Source: Paenibacillus agri
Lineage (GTDB): Bacteria > Bacillota > Bacilli > Paenibacillales > Paenibacillaceae
Length of the DNA stretch: 64,000 bases
Direction: 5' to 3'
NCBI RefSeq assembly: GCF_013359945.1
Contig: NZ_JABWCS010000215.1
Location: forward strand, 124,001 to 188,000
In this document: one piece after another, positions 33,791-42,436 of the stretch
Layout of the letters: each line of letters starts with the position of its first letter
Numbering within the stretch: position 1 is the first letter of the stretch
Program-made: the position numbers and the translations under genes
Notes under the pieces: model-generated
What the model was told of the DNA's origin: nothing
The model's database searches: none
Seen by the model: only the letters and a program-made list of their open reading frames with translations

Positions 33791-33968
33791 AAGGAGGAGT
33801 GAGGGGTACGAGATTTTAATGATTGGATAGATATTTACATTCAGTATATAAAATCGATAAACTTTTTCCATCTCACCCGATAAACTATTTTGGTTTATTG
33901 GGTTTTGTTTTTGTAGGGAAAAGAGATGGAGGAATAAGATGAATTTATCGGAACTGGAATTTTTCCTG
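33791..33968 (+). repeat. Direct repeat, copy 2 (distal)
   Basis: Second copy of the post-spo0A sequence (26213-26409), with a deletion of about 20 bases around one CGATAAAC motif. It includes the same hairpin, ribosome binding site and first 10 codons, after which the two sequences diverge completely. Confidence 0.85.
33876..33915 (+). terminator. Terminator-like hairpin in direct repeat copy 2
   Basis: CCCGATAAACT / GGTTTATTGGG with a T-rich tail, the counterpart of the hairpin after spo0A. Confidence 0.6.
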
Positions 33969-34415
33969 AAGGTTTATCACGGAGATTTAGCTTTTAACTA
34001 TACTACCGTTCAAGATATAACGTATGACTCTGATAGTATTTATGAAGTTTCTGTTACCAATACAAACTCGTTTGAGTACAAAGACATTGTGTTTACTTTA
34101 TCTGAAGCGAGTGTAAATAATCTTTTCAATGGCGAAGATATCAGTACTGTTAAAATACTTGAAACAGGAGGAACTCTTAATAACGTTGAATATCTATTTG
34201 AAGAAGGCGGGGTACTAAAGCCTGGAGATACAGCAATCGTTTATTTAAAAAAATATATTGGTCCAATTCCTGAAGCACAAGGTGCATACGTTATTTCGGG
34301 AGTCTATCAAGGCAAATTTGATATGGATAAATCCACAAAGAAACTCACACCTGCCGCCACTGAACAGGAGGAATTAAGTGAAGTGCAATGGCTTTCTGAC
34401 TTGAATTTAGAGTAA
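33939..34415 (+). CDS. Chimeric protein: recombinase N-terminus fused to beta-rich unknown domain
   Basis: 158 residues. The first 10 (MNLSELEFFL) come from the repeated recombinase start; the remaining ~148 are unrelated, beta-rich, acidic (DITYDSDSIYEVSVTNTNSF, ILETGGTLNNVEYLFEEGG) and have no signal peptide. The second part resembles an exported or lipoprotein domain that has lost its own N-terminus. GGAGGAATAAG precedes the ATG. Whether the hybrid is functional is unknown. Confidence 0.6.
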   Translation: MNLSELEFFLKVYHGDLAFNYTTVQDITYDSDSIYEVSVTNTNSFEYKDIVFTLSEASVNNLFNGEDISTVKILETGGTLNNVEYLFEEGGVLKPGDTAIVYLKKYIGPIPEAQGAYVISGVYQGKFDMDKSTKKLTPAATEQEELSEVQWLSDLNLE

Positions 34416-34427
34416 TGATAATAATCT

Positions 34428-34470
34428 ATGATAGAGCACGTTATTTGTGCTCTGTCATAATTTTTTTTGT
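34428..34470 (+). terminator. Terminator after the chimeric gene
   Basis: ATGATAGAGCAC / GTGCTCTGTCAT stem followed, after AA, by T8. Confidence 0.85.
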
Positions 34471-34500
34471 TTAATATATAATTTAGTAGGGGGTGAGTAT

Positions 34501-34911
34501 GTGAAAATACTAAAGTCTCTTATATTACTATTCTTAACTTTAATTTTCGTAGTTGGTTGTTCAAATTCAATGAATTCAAAAGATGCAATAAAAAAGGGAT
34601 ACGTAGTTTATGTAAATTCAGAAATTTTTAATAGTGAATACCTTGATGACTTTGTAAAAGATTTCAATAATAAGGTAGAAACAGAAGTTAAATTGGCGAA
34701 GTATACAGATGAAGGAGACCCAATCTTTCATAGCCTTGTGTATAGAGACAATCAAATTGTATATACGTATGACAGTAGATCAGACAATAATGGTAAAAAA
34801 GAAAAACTGAATACGACTTGCTCAAGCCTAATAAATAAGGACAATATTTATTATTTGAGTGGTTGCGCTAACGGAGAAATTGGTCAAAGATTTAGAGCTA
34901 GACAAGAATAA
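34501..34911 (+). CDS. DUF4362 family lipoprotein
   Basis: 136 residues. Starts at GTG with GGGGGTG upstream. Lipoprotein signal LILLFLTLIFVVGCSNS with lipobox VVGC; the mature part fits DUF4362 (KKGYVVYVNSE, YTDEGDPIFHSLVY, IVYTYDSRSDN, TTCSSL). Extracytoplasmic; function unknown. Confidence 0.82.
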   Translation: MKILKSLILLFLTLIFVVGCSNSMNSKDAIKKGYVVYVNSEIFNSEYLDDFVKDFNNKVETEVKLAKYTDEGDPIFHSLVYRDNQIVYTYDSRSDNNGKKEKLNTTCSSLINKDNIYYLSGCANGEIGQRFRARQE

Positions 34912-35521
34912 GATATTAATTTTTAGAAACCTGAGTTTTGGCAACTTTTTATATGGTGTTATATGCCTTCTTTGTTGTCCGAATCTTGTTGACATTAATA
35001 ATACAGGAGATTACCTCAGCAGCTTGTGCTATAGCAAGTAAACTGAATAATGAAACAGCGTATGAGGTGATAGGCGACCTTTATATGACGGAAGCGACAT
35101 AAGGGGATGAGTGCAGTTATTTGTCACTTGTCCTTTTTATATTGTCCAAATACATATAAGAGGATGATTTAGTATTGAGTAAGGTTAAACAATTGGTGAG
35201 CGAGCACCATACATTCAGCAGTGAATTTTGCAACGTACTGCAGACTGCTATTGGTTGTTTGGCTTCGTGCATGATCCCATAGAATTCATGATTTGGAGAA
35301 GCATGAGCAAGCAGAATATTCAAGCCTTTCAGGAAACGCACGAAAGGTTGTTCCAAGCAATTCAAAGTTTTGCGAGGGGAATTGAAATGAAAGCGCGAAG
35401 CTACGAACAATCATCATGCTTCGCACCAGATCGCGCTTGGAATTAATAGCTTACTTCTCCCAATCCTCATCTGTCAGCCGGTGAAGCAGTAGCGTGTTAT
35501 ACTGCAGCAGAGCGAGGAAAA
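34912..35521. other. 600 bases with repeat copies and gene debris
   Basis: No supported gene. 34974-35086 is the second copy of the 110-base repeat at 30903-31015; here its frame is open and encodes LLTLIIQEITSAACAIASKL followed by NNETAYEVIGDLYMTEAT and a stop, so it may be a remnant of a small gene. 35397-35456 is the inverted counterpart of 32656-32717. An unbroken minus-strand frame at 35117-35410 has no ribosome binding site or recognisable composition. Confidence 0.5.
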
Positions 35522-35995
35522 TCAATCCCCCAACGGCAAATAAATCTCAATAACACTCTCTTCTTGTTCAGGTGACCCCATATCCGCCCAATATTCAAAA
35601 TCAAACATCCGGTCACCAGCGATATCCGCTTCTCGGATGGCATCATACGTTTCGCCGATTTGCGATTCGGGGCCTGTATGGGTGATCTTCGCGTAGGTTC
35701 CAGCCGGTAAGGTATGGCTAATGAATCCATCGTTCAACGTGCTGAATTCGCTAACTGCTACCGCAACAATACTTTCAAAAGGGACATCCGGTGTCCATTC
35801 GACATCTGGATACACTTGGACCAGATAGATGCCAGTATCGTCTAATTGGTTAGCGATTTCATGACTTCTTGCTATCAGTGCTTCGCGTAACTTTACGACA
35901 ACTTCATTTTCCAGGTCTTGATTTAACGACGCTGTTGCGGCATATCCCACAAGTTTGGTTTCATTACGCTGTATTTGTACTGATTTTATCGACAC
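35522..35995 (-). CDS. GyrI-like/effector-binding domain protein
   Basis: 157 residues. AraC/GyrI-type small-molecule binding fold, with LVGYAATASL at the start and the late motifs LPAGTYAKITHTGP and FEYWADMGS...ESVIEIYLPL. Such free-standing domains bind small hydrophobic ligands. I start at GTG 35995, preceded by AAAAGGAG with an 11-base spacer; a longer frame exists but lacks a site. Monocistronic. Confidence 0.85.
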   Translation of the reverse strand: MSIKSVQIQRNETKLVGYAATASLNQDLENEVVVKLREALIARSHEIANQLDDTGIYLVQVYPDVEWTPDVPFESIVAVAVSEFSTLNDGFISHTLPAGTYAKITHTGPESQIGETYDAIREADIAGDRMFDFEYWADMGSPEQEESVIEIYLPLGD

Positions 35996-36092
35996 GAATA
36001 ACACAGCTCCTTTTACTTTTTCGTGCAGATCCAAAGACTGCCTCTACCAAATTATACCAGGTCACTGGGGAGAGTTCAAAAAACAGAACTAC

Positions 36093-37241
36093 TTATGCTG
36101 TATTTCTATCCTTATCATTGGGCTCGCTTTCTTTAGGTGAACCTTTCTTCCGTTTCTCTGGGACAAGTAGAATCACAAAGAATAACAGCGGTAAACCGAG
36201 GCAGAAGATGAGATCGAACCAGGGATAGTAAAAGAGCAGAATCTGGTTGTAGATGGTGATGTTGGGCGTGCTGGAGATCGTGCACACAATGATAATCATA
36301 CTAAGCGGGATGGTGAGCATCCGGCTCTCCTTCAGGCGCAGCAATTGGGCCAGTCCGTTCGTTAGGGCAAAGAAGATCATAGTGGACTTGAAGAACACGG
36401 TAATAATCCATAAAAAGGTCAGGATCACTTCAAGGCGTTCAAGGAATTTCCCGATGGTAATTTTTTGTGCCAGTACAAAGGCCGGATAATATTTGGTCTC
36501 CATGAGCATGGGACCGAGCACCAATACACATAAACTGACCACGATGAGCAAAATGAGTCCGCCAATGGCGTAGCCCGTCAGGATGGGCTTTGTCAGCTTG
36601 GTATTGCTGTGTACATGCTGGGTCAGCATCAGAATAAATACGATTTCCGTAAAAGCCTGAGTGAACGCAGGGAACATCCCTTTCAATACAGGTCCCATTC
36701 CATGGGGTAGAATCGGTTTTGCATTGGTGGTCTCAATCTGTGGCATCAGAAAAAATACCAGACATAGAAACAATATCAGAAACACCGGAAAAAGCAGCTC
36801 GCCCATCCGGGCAAAAGCCTCTATTCCGTATCGGTAAGCAATAATAATAACCGCGCTAAACAATAGCAGTATCGCACTGACAGGTGTTTCGGGCATCATC
36901 TGTGTCGTCATGAATTGACTCATTTCACTCATGAGCGTGAGGGAACACATGAAGAATTGGAATAAAATCAGCAGCGTAATGATGCTACCTGTAACAATGC
37001 CGAATTTATTCTGAACAGCAGTAATAAGACTCTTTCCTTTTAGCCGGTTAGCAATTCCTGCGAACAGAACCCCGACTCCCAGCCCGATCATGCAGGAGAG
37101 CAACATGGAAATCCAGGAATCTTGTTTGGCATAATAGGCAATCATAGTCGGCAGAACTAGAATAGAGTCACCGATAATTCCGAGTATGATCAGAATGGTG
37201 AACTGACGCGCTGATATTTTTTCCATGGCGTTTGTCTGCAT
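36093..37241 (-). CDS. Spore germination permease, GerAB/GerKB type
   Basis: 382 residues with about ten hydrophobic segments, starting EKISARQFTILIILGIIGDS. B subunit of a germinant receptor, related to amino-acid permeases. GAGAAAGGAAACAC precedes the ATG. Third functional gene of the operon gerAA-gerAC-small gene-gerAB. Confidence 0.9.
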   Translation of the reverse strand: MQTNAMEKISARQFTILIILGIIGDSILVLPTMIAYYAKQDSWISMLLSCMIGLGVGVLFAGIANRLKGKSLITAVQNKFGIVTGSIITLLILFQFFMCSLTLMSEMSQFMTTQMMPETPVSAILLLFSAVIIIAYRYGIEAFARMGELLFPVFLILFLCLVFFLMPQIETTNAKPILPHGMGPVLKGMFPAFTQAFTEIVFILMLTQHVHSNTKLTKPILTGYAIGGLILLIVVSLCVLVLGPMLMETKYYPAFVLAQKITIGKFLERLEVILTFLWIITVFFKSTMIFFALTNGLAQLLRLKESRMLTIPLSMIIIVCTISSTPNITIYNQILLFYYPWFDLIFCLGLPLLFFVILLVPEKRKKGSPKESEPNDKDRNTA

Positions 37242-37274
37242 GTGTTTCCTTTCTCCCGTACAGCGCTGGAATAG

Positions 37275-37475
37275 CTACGAGAAGTTGATTTTCACAAGCT
37301 GAAGTAGATTGGGGAGCGGGGCGTCCAATACCAGAGCTATATATATTGCCGTTCCTGTAAACAGTAGTACAAGAAATACGACAAGCTCCCACTTCCGTTT
37401 TCTATGCAGTAGTCCCGGTATTTCCAGTCCGAGGGCCACCACAGCCAATGCTAGCACCCCAATGACTGAAGCCAT
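37275..37475 (-). CDS. Small membrane protein inside the ger operon
   Basis: 66 residues with two hydrophobic segments (MASVIGVLALAVVALGLEIP, LVVFLVLLFTGTAIYIALVL). It lies between the C and B receptor genes with 16 and 33 base gaps. Likely an accessory (D-subunit-like) protein of the germinant receptor; unproven. Confidence 0.75.
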   Translation of the reverse strand: MASVIGVLALAVVALGLEIPGLLHRKRKWELVVFLVLLFTGTAIYIALVLDAPLPNLLQLVKINFS

Positions 37476-37491
37476 AGTCTCCCTCCCTTAC

Positions 37492-38694
37492 TCATGATTC
37501 CAGGGTCGTATTGCCGGTTGTTCCGGTTTTGCGTATTAACATTTCGATTTTGTAACGGACTTTGGTCTTAGATAAGAAATCTTCAATCCAGCTTTCTTTG
37601 ATGGTATCCCAGTAGTGGGGATGGCTCTTGGCAATGACTTCTCCGAAGCCCAAAAAATCGGATTTCATTGTCTTGGAACGATGGACTGCAGCTTCAGCAT
37701 TGCTGCGGATGATTTCAACAGCCTGATTCTGCAATTGGGTAATGGTATCAGGGTCCATCAAATTAATATCACGACATGATTTTTGATTGATACTTCCTTC
37801 GGATCGTATAGATATCGTCATCTCCGGTATTCCGTCGATAATTTTGGACTCTACTTTCGATTTGGAGGAGGTGACTTCAATTCCTGTGTAGAAAGTTGGG
37901 CCACATGGAATTTCAATAGAGGTACTCTCCAATTTATTGGTAATGTCGGTATAACCCTTGCTCTCCTGCTGGTTCAACCATCCGATCAACTTATCCCCTT
38001 TGAACGCTGCGATACCGTTGTACCGAAAACGACTGTGTGGGAGAAATGTTTCAAGGTTGCTTTTTGCTTCGGCCTGTTGCAGATTGCCGATCAGCTTGAT
38101 TCCGGTCAAAGTCAAATCAACACCGTTACTGGATAATCTCTTCATCACGTCATCCATCGTAACAGATACTGTAGGTGCCCAATTCTTCTCCGATGTCTCT
38201 AGAGAATGAAGCATGCTGTAGGTAGGAAGTTTCTCAAGCGGGGTATATAGCTTCAGAATATTCTCCGCCTTTGTTTCACGCGCAACTACCACATTAAAAT
38301 CCATGCGATGTTCATTGTCACGAAGCGCATTATCTACGAAATCGCTGATCCCTCTTTTCGCAAGTTCCTCCCCGATGACATAGAATTGCAGATGTCCCAT
38401 ATACACTTTACGTGGCGCCTCTGCCGTCAAGAAACGGGCGGCTTCTAGCAATGTTTTACCCCTGCCTTGAAACAAGGTGGTTGGCGGACGATCCCCACCT
38501 CTTTTTTGCGCAGATATTTCACTTGGGTTGACCACCTGGAAGGAGACAAGAAATTCATCATCTACCCAGTCAAACCCGATTCCAAGCACAATCAGTAGTT
38601 CGTTCAGCTCGCGTCTGCTCCAGCAGCCGGTCAACGAGAGGAAACAGAGCATAACGATCATTAATTTTATAATGGTGACTTTAAATTTATCCAT
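37492..38694 (-). CDS. Ger(x)C family spore germination lipoprotein
   Basis: 400 residues. Signal IIKLMIVMLCFLSLTGC with lipobox LTGC, then WSRRELNELLIVLGIGFDW, a signature of GerAC-type subunits, and a PRKVYMGHLQFYVIGEELA motif. It overlaps the A-subunit gene by 8 bases, implying translational coupling. Anchored on the outer face of the spore inner membrane. Confidence 0.92.
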   Translation of the reverse strand: MDKFKVTIIKLMIVMLCFLSLTGCWSRRELNELLIVLGIGFDWVDDEFLVSFQVVNPSEISAQKRGGDRPPTTLFQGRGKTLLEAARFLTAEAPRKVYMGHLQFYVIGEELAKRGISDFVDNALRDNEHRMDFNVVVARETKAENILKLYTPLEKLPTYSMLHSLETSEKNWAPTVSVTMDDVMKRLSSNGVDLTLTGIKLIGNLQQAEAKSNLETFLPHSRFRYNGIAAFKGDKLIGWLNQQESKGYTDITNKLESTSIEIPCGPTFYTGIEVTSSKSKVESKIIDGIPEMTISIRSEGSINQKSCRDINLMDPDTITQLQNQAVEIIRSNAEAAVHRSKTMKSDFLGFGEVIAKSHPHYWDTIKESWIEDFLSKTKVRYKIEMLIRKTGTTGNTTLES

Positions 38695-40255
38695 GTTTAC
38701 GTAACCTTTCCTTGCCTCTTCCCACCGTAGTTTCAGAACGTCTGAACATTAGCCACCTTGGCATCCGCAGCAGGGAGTCCTGCATTTCTACTTCCCGGTA
38801 GGGGGAAATGGGCGACAGGTAGGGCTCTCCAAAGGAACGAAGCGCACAAAGATGGAGCAGTAATACGAAGATGGCCATAAATATACCAAGCAGACCAAAG
38901 CTGGCGGCAACAACCATGAAAAGAAATCGCAAAATTCGGATCGGAATCGACATGCTGTATGCGGGAATTGTGAATGTGGAGATCGCTGTGACCGCAACGA
39001 CAATTACCATTGCGGCGGACACAATCCCGGCTTCTACAGCAGCTTGACCAATGACAAGCGTACCGACCACGGATACCGCTTGTCCGGTGGCCTTGGGCAT
39101 ACGCAGGCCGGCTTCACGCAATATCTCGAAGGTCACTTCCATAATAGTTGCTTCGACAAACGCGGGAAAAGGTACGCCCTCACGCTGCGCGGCCAGACTG
39201 ATTAGTAGGGGAGCCGGAAGCATGTCACGGTGAAACGTCGTAATGGCTATATAAAGGGACGGGAATAGCAGGGAAATGAAGAAGCCAATGAACCGTAAAA
39301 GGCGCAGCAAGCTCGCATAGACGGACCGCTGGTAATAATCCTCCGGGGATTGAAAGAAGGTGATCATCTGGGTAGGGACAAGCAGCGCATTGGGTGTTCC
39401 GTCCACCAGAATGGCGACTTTCCCTTCCAGTAATTGGGCGGCGACGTTATCTGGAAGCTCCGTATTATAAACGGTGGGAAACAGTGAGTATTTGCCGTCC
39501 TCTATCAATTCCTCAATATAGCCGCTGTCAAGGATGCTGTCGATCTCAATGGATTGTAAACGTGATCTGGTCATTTCAATGACAGAAGGCTTGGCAACGC
39601 CGTTAATGTACATCATCGTAACATCGGTTTGTGTCACAGATCCGATAGCGTACGTCTCCAACCAAAGTCGGGGATCTTTGATTTTTCTTCTTACCAATGC
39701 AGTATTAGTACGCAGCGTCTCGTTAAAGCTTTCTCTCGGTCCGCGTATCGATGTCTGATTACTGGACTCCCCGATTTCACGACCCTTCCATTGCCGGATA
39801 TCGGCACAATAGGCAAAATCAGAGCCATCCAGCACAATAATGGCCTCACCAGACAGCAAACTTTTATACAAGGAGCCGAATTCTGTCACGGTTTGAATCG
39901 AACCTATGCCGATCAGAAGCTCTCTGGCTAACAAGGCCGGGCCATCGTCATGGTCCTTAGTGGTCTCATTATTAGGTAAGCTAATGCCTCTCATATTTCC
40001 GATTAGTACATCTGTTAGATATTGATTAATGATAGCCGAATCTGACATTCCATCCACATAAATGATCGCCGCCGCTGCTTTTTCCGTATGTTCATAACAA
40101 ACCATGCGAATAACAACGTCATCGCTTTCTCCTAAATCAAGACGGATACGGTCTGTATTGGAATCAATCTCTGTATAGATCGGAATTTTCGCATATTCAG
40201 GCATGTCTTGAGACTCATTTTTGTGATGCATAAAGGCAGACGATTTCCTCTGCAT
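38687..40255 (-). CDS. Spore germination protein, GerAA type
   Basis: 522 residues from ATG 40255 (AGAGAAGG with an 8-base spacer); an upstream in-frame ATG at 40282 has only a 2-base spacer. Large N-terminal soluble domain (about 1-290) with VDGMSDSAIINQYLTDVLI and IVLDGSDFAYCADIR, then about five membrane segments and a cytoplasmic tail. Contains FPAFVEATIMEVTFEILREA. First gene of the operon. Confidence 0.93.
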   Translation of the reverse strand: MQRKSSAFMHHKNESQDMPEYAKIPIYTEIDSNTDRIRLDLGESDDVVIRMVCYEHTEKAAAAIIYVDGMSDSAIINQYLTDVLIGNMRGISLPNNETTKDHDDGPALLARELLIGIGSIQTVTEFGSLYKSLLSGEAIIVLDGSDFAYCADIRQWKGREIGESSNQTSIRGPRESFNETLRTNTALVRRKIKDPRLWLETYAIGSVTQTDVTMMYINGVAKPSVIEMTRSRLQSIEIDSILDSGYIEELIEDGKYSLFPTVYNTELPDNVAAQLLEGKVAILVDGTPNALLVPTQMITFFQSPEDYYQRSVYASLLRLLRFIGFFISLLFPSLYIAITTFHRDMLPAPLLISLAAQREGVPFPAFVEATIMEVTFEILREAGLRMPKATGQAVSVVGTLVIGQAAVEAGIVSAAMVIVVAVTAISTFTIPAYSMSIPIRILRFLFMVVAASFGLLGIFMAIFVLLLHLCALRSFGEPYLSPISPYREVEMQDSLLRMPRWLMFRRSETTVGRGKERLRKHG

Positions 40256-40290
40256 GAACAGAACCTTCTCTCCGGTGCACATTTCTTTCC

Positions 40291-40321
40291 TATTATGACC
40301 AGTGCCAAAAAAGTCTATGCA
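40291..40321 (-). promoter_or_regulatory. Candidate sigma-G promoter of the ger operon
   Basis: On the minus strand, TGCATA (40316-40321) and CATAATA (40291-40297) are separated by exactly 18 bases, close to the sigma-G consensus (TGAATA, 17-18, CATACTA). The site is 36 bases ahead of the GerAA start. Forespore-specific expression of gerA operons is known. Confidence 0.65.
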
Positions 40322-40466
40322 CAGCGGAAAAGAGGCTCCGTAGAACCGTAATCACTCGTTAGTTGTGTATCACCCAGTCTCCGTATTTTGAAAATTGTTT
40401 ATATAAAGTCCCAAGTTCAATATACTTTAGGGTGGGGTTTCTAATGTTATGGAGGGAGGACGAAGT

Positions 40467-40718
40467 TTGAAGTACCTTTTAAGAATTCTCGGTATTCTGT
40501 TTTCATTAGCGACCATTGCACTGGCTCTGTATTTATTAATTAATGATAATAATCGCGCTGATCAAGCCATGCGTACATGGTCGATGGTAACGATGTGTGG
40601 TGCGGTGATCTTTAATGGGGCACACTTTTATACAAGAAGAAAAGATAACCGGGGATTAATATCGGTGATTGTTGGAATAATAATCTTATTAGTGGTCGTT
40701 ATCAAATTTCCTTTCTAA
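40467..40718 (+). CDS. Small membrane protein (unknown)
   Basis: 83 residues from TTG 40467 (GGAGGGAGG with a 7-base spacer), with three hydrophobic segments (LLRILGILFSLATIALALYLL, MVTMCGAVIFNGAHF and LISVIVGIIILLVVVI). Divergent from the ger operon. No family recognised. Confidence 0.7.
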   Translation: MKYLLRILGILFSLATIALALYLLINDNNRADQAMRTWSMVTMCGAVIFNGAHFYTRRKDNRGLISVIVGIIILLVVVIKFPF

Positions 40719-40939
40719 ATGGCAAGCAAGCCGAAGAATTTGGACGGGGCAAAGCTCATGTAATATTTGGATAAAATCTTCTCTGAGCGAACCCTTTACC
40801 ATCCCTGTGTCTGATGTGTTATGATTAGAGATAGGATCGTACTGAAAGAAATGAATCTGTTGCCCTTTCTTACAGCCATCTATTTTAAGTTGAATCAGAG
40901 CATACATTACCAATGGGGAAGAGAAAAGGGGATACGCTA

Positions 40940-41248
40940 TTGAAGATTACCATGAAATTCACCAGCAAAGGAAAGGCAGCCATTGAATACTTTAACAACG
41001 AGGAACTGCTGGAGATCTTTACGAGATATATCAGAACTCTAACTAAAAAGTATGATATTGAAGTAGACATACCTGCGGAGAGCAACACAAACATCGTTGG
41101 AGATGGTGTGCTGACTGCGTTGGCTAAGAACGTTAACTGTGATGCAGATACCTTCTTTAAAGAGCTGGGTCGAGATGTTAAAGTCCCTTTGAAGAAAAGA
41201 ATTGGCGTCAAATTAGACAACGTCTTTAAGACAGAGATTGTTGAATAG
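40940..41248 (+). CDS. Hypothetical protein
   Basis: 102 residues from TTG 40940, preceded by AAAAGGGGATACGCTA. Lys/Glu-rich with a Val/Ile strand pattern (MKITMKFTSKGKAAIEYFNN, ESNTNIVGDGVLTALAKNVN). I do not recognise it. Followed by a terminator. Confidence 0.6.
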   Translation: MKITMKFTSKGKAAIEYFNNEELLEIFTRYIRTLTKKYDIEVDIPAESNTNIVGDGVLTALAKNVNCDADTFFKELGRDVKVPLKKRIGVKLDNVFKTEIVE

Positions 41249-41279
41249 TATTTCAGTGAGCAATATGATTTAAAAAGAA

Positions 41280-41318
41280 ACCAGGCATTGCCCGAGTGGG
41301 GGTGCCTGTTTTTTTTAT
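41280..41318 (+). terminator. Terminator
   Basis: CAGGCA...TGCCTG stem, with an internal CCCG/GGGG part, then T8. Confidence 0.75.
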
Positions 41319-41432
41319 TTCAGGTCTGCTGAACAACGAATTGTTGTTCTTAAATAACTGTCGGTGGCAGCAGTGACGAAGCTTGAACCCAGATCATACG
41401 TGTGCTACTTAAGTATCAAAGTGTAATTAACG

Positions 41433-41608
41433 GCATTTTCGTACCTTAAATCTTCTGATGCTAAGGGTTAAGTGGAGATTAAGTGCAATATTGTACCTTA
41501 AATTTTCCAAAATACCCCGTTCAGCGCGCTTTTCCTGAAAATAAGATACAATAATGCCCTTATTTCCCTCATATGACTATATTCAAGGAAAATAAGGTAC
41601 AAAAATGC
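41433..41608. repeat. Foldback (MITE-like) repeat, copy 1
   Basis: The ends are inverted repeats: GCATTTTCGTACCTTAA at the left, and at the right AATAAGGTACAAAAATGC. A second inner pair (GCAATATTGTACCTTAAA and AATAAGATACAATAATGC) gives a nested foldback. It is about 75-80% identical to 49325-49500. No gene inside. A shared sequence continues to about 41665 (CTTTTTCACGGTTAAGAC). Confidence 0.75.
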
Positions 41609-41689
41609 TGTTAGTTGGAAAGTCGCCCCTCTTTTTCACGGTTAAGACGACTGGTGAAGGGAATATACTGCTTCTAGACTTCAGCGACC

Positions 41690-41869
41690 TTACGATTTGT
41701 GTTTACACGTATAAAGAAGGTTTCTGCGGCTCAGGATATTTTCAATAATATCGATAAATTCTGGAGAGGCCTTGGCTTCGATCGCGAGTTCATAGATATC
41801 TACCAATTGTTCATCGGATAGCATCTCGAGTGATGAAGGACGCGGAATGGGATGAAAATGATAATCCAT
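41690..41869 (-). CDS. sda: Sporulation histidine kinase inhibitor Sda
   Basis: 59 residues. The core LEMLSDEQLVDIYELAIEA, followed by SPEFIDIIENILSRRNL, matches the helical hairpin of Sda, which blocks KinA-type kinases when DNA replication is disturbed. The first 16 residues are an additional N-terminal piece (MDYHFHPIPRPSS). ATG 41869 follows GGAGGAATCCT. I see no clear DnaA box cluster upstream. It is monocistronic, near the agr-like operon. Confidence 0.88.
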   Translation of the reverse strand: MDYHFHPIPRPSSLEMLSDEQLVDIYELAIEAKASPEFIDIIENILSRRNLLYTCKHKS

Positions 41870-42029
41870 AGGATTCCTCCAAAGAGTAGTAAGAATAGGA
41901 TCTGGATCCCGATATAAATGGTACCATTTGGAATTGAATCCGTCTCCTGCCATTCGCACTGCGAATTTATCTTTACTTATTATAGACTTTAAGCGATAAT
42001 TAACTTTTTGTGTAAAATATGTATTCGAA

Positions 42030-42087
42030 GAAACAAAACGACGACCTATCCCTTAAGGAGAACAGAGTCGCCGTTTTTGTTTTTAAT
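42030..42087 (-). terminator. Terminator of the agr-like operon
   Basis: On the minus strand AAAACGGCGAC...GTCGTCGTTTTG forms a stem with a T-rich tail, beginning at the LytTR stop codon. Could also act on the plus strand (GTTTTTGTTTTT). Confidence 0.65.
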
Positions 42088-42415
42088 CCCGTGTTTTGTT
42101 GCGGTCATACAGATACTTTTTGATTCGGGCTTCGTTTGATTCCGAGACGTTAGTGAAATGCTCCCCTTGATTGAAAAAAACGATCTTCCGTTCGGAATCA
42201 TAACCGTCAATATTGTTGATGTTCACGACATTGCTGCGATCCAGACGTTCAAAGCCCTTGCTACCGTAAGCGGCGAAAAGATCGGAAAGCGTGGTGGGGA
42301 GAACAAATTCGCCTTCTTTCGTATGGACGAATATCGTATTTTTGTAATTGGAGAAATACAATATTTCTTCCTCCAGGACTTCCTGGGAGGAACCGTCATT
42401 TAGCAAGACACGCAT
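42083..42415 (-). CDS. Stand-alone LytTR DNA-binding protein
   Basis: 110 residues, only a LytTR domain: EILYFSNYKNTIFVHTKEGEF, then a FERLDRSNVVNINNIDGYD motif. No receiver domain. LytTR regulators of the AgrA type normally carry a phosphoreceiver; this one must be controlled differently. Last gene of a minus-strand operon after agrD (21-base gap). Confidence 0.88.
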   Translation of the reverse strand: MRVLLNDGSSQEVLEEEILYFSNYKNTIFVHTKEGEFVLPTTLSDLFAAYGSKGFERLDRSNVVNINNIDGYDSERKIVFFNQGEHFTNVSESNEARIKKYLYDRNKTRD

Positions 42416-42436
42416 GTTTTCCCCATCCTTGTTCGA

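Larger units (their letters stand above)
26213..33968. mobile_element. AT-rich genomic island bounded by long direct repeats
   Basis: The sequence just after spo0A (26213-26409) recurs at 33791-33968, in the same orientation. Between the copies base composition drops visibly, gene density falls, and truncated or frameshifted genes are common: a cut-off tyrosine recombinase, an HNH fragment, a DUF3951 fragment, and a broken ADP-ribosyltransferase-like gene. No complete integrase or transposase is inside, so it looks like an old, decaying insertion. Boundaries are inferred from the repeats. Confidence 0.65.

Noticed and set aside
26213..33968. Insertion sequence (composite transposon)
   Set aside because: The flanking repeats do not encode a transposase and lack terminal inverted repeats; only a truncated tyrosine recombinase is present.
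35117..35446. Overlapping frames on both strands in the 35.1-35.4 kb gap
   Set aside because: Neither has a ribosome binding site, and both run through the inverted repeat; treated as debris.
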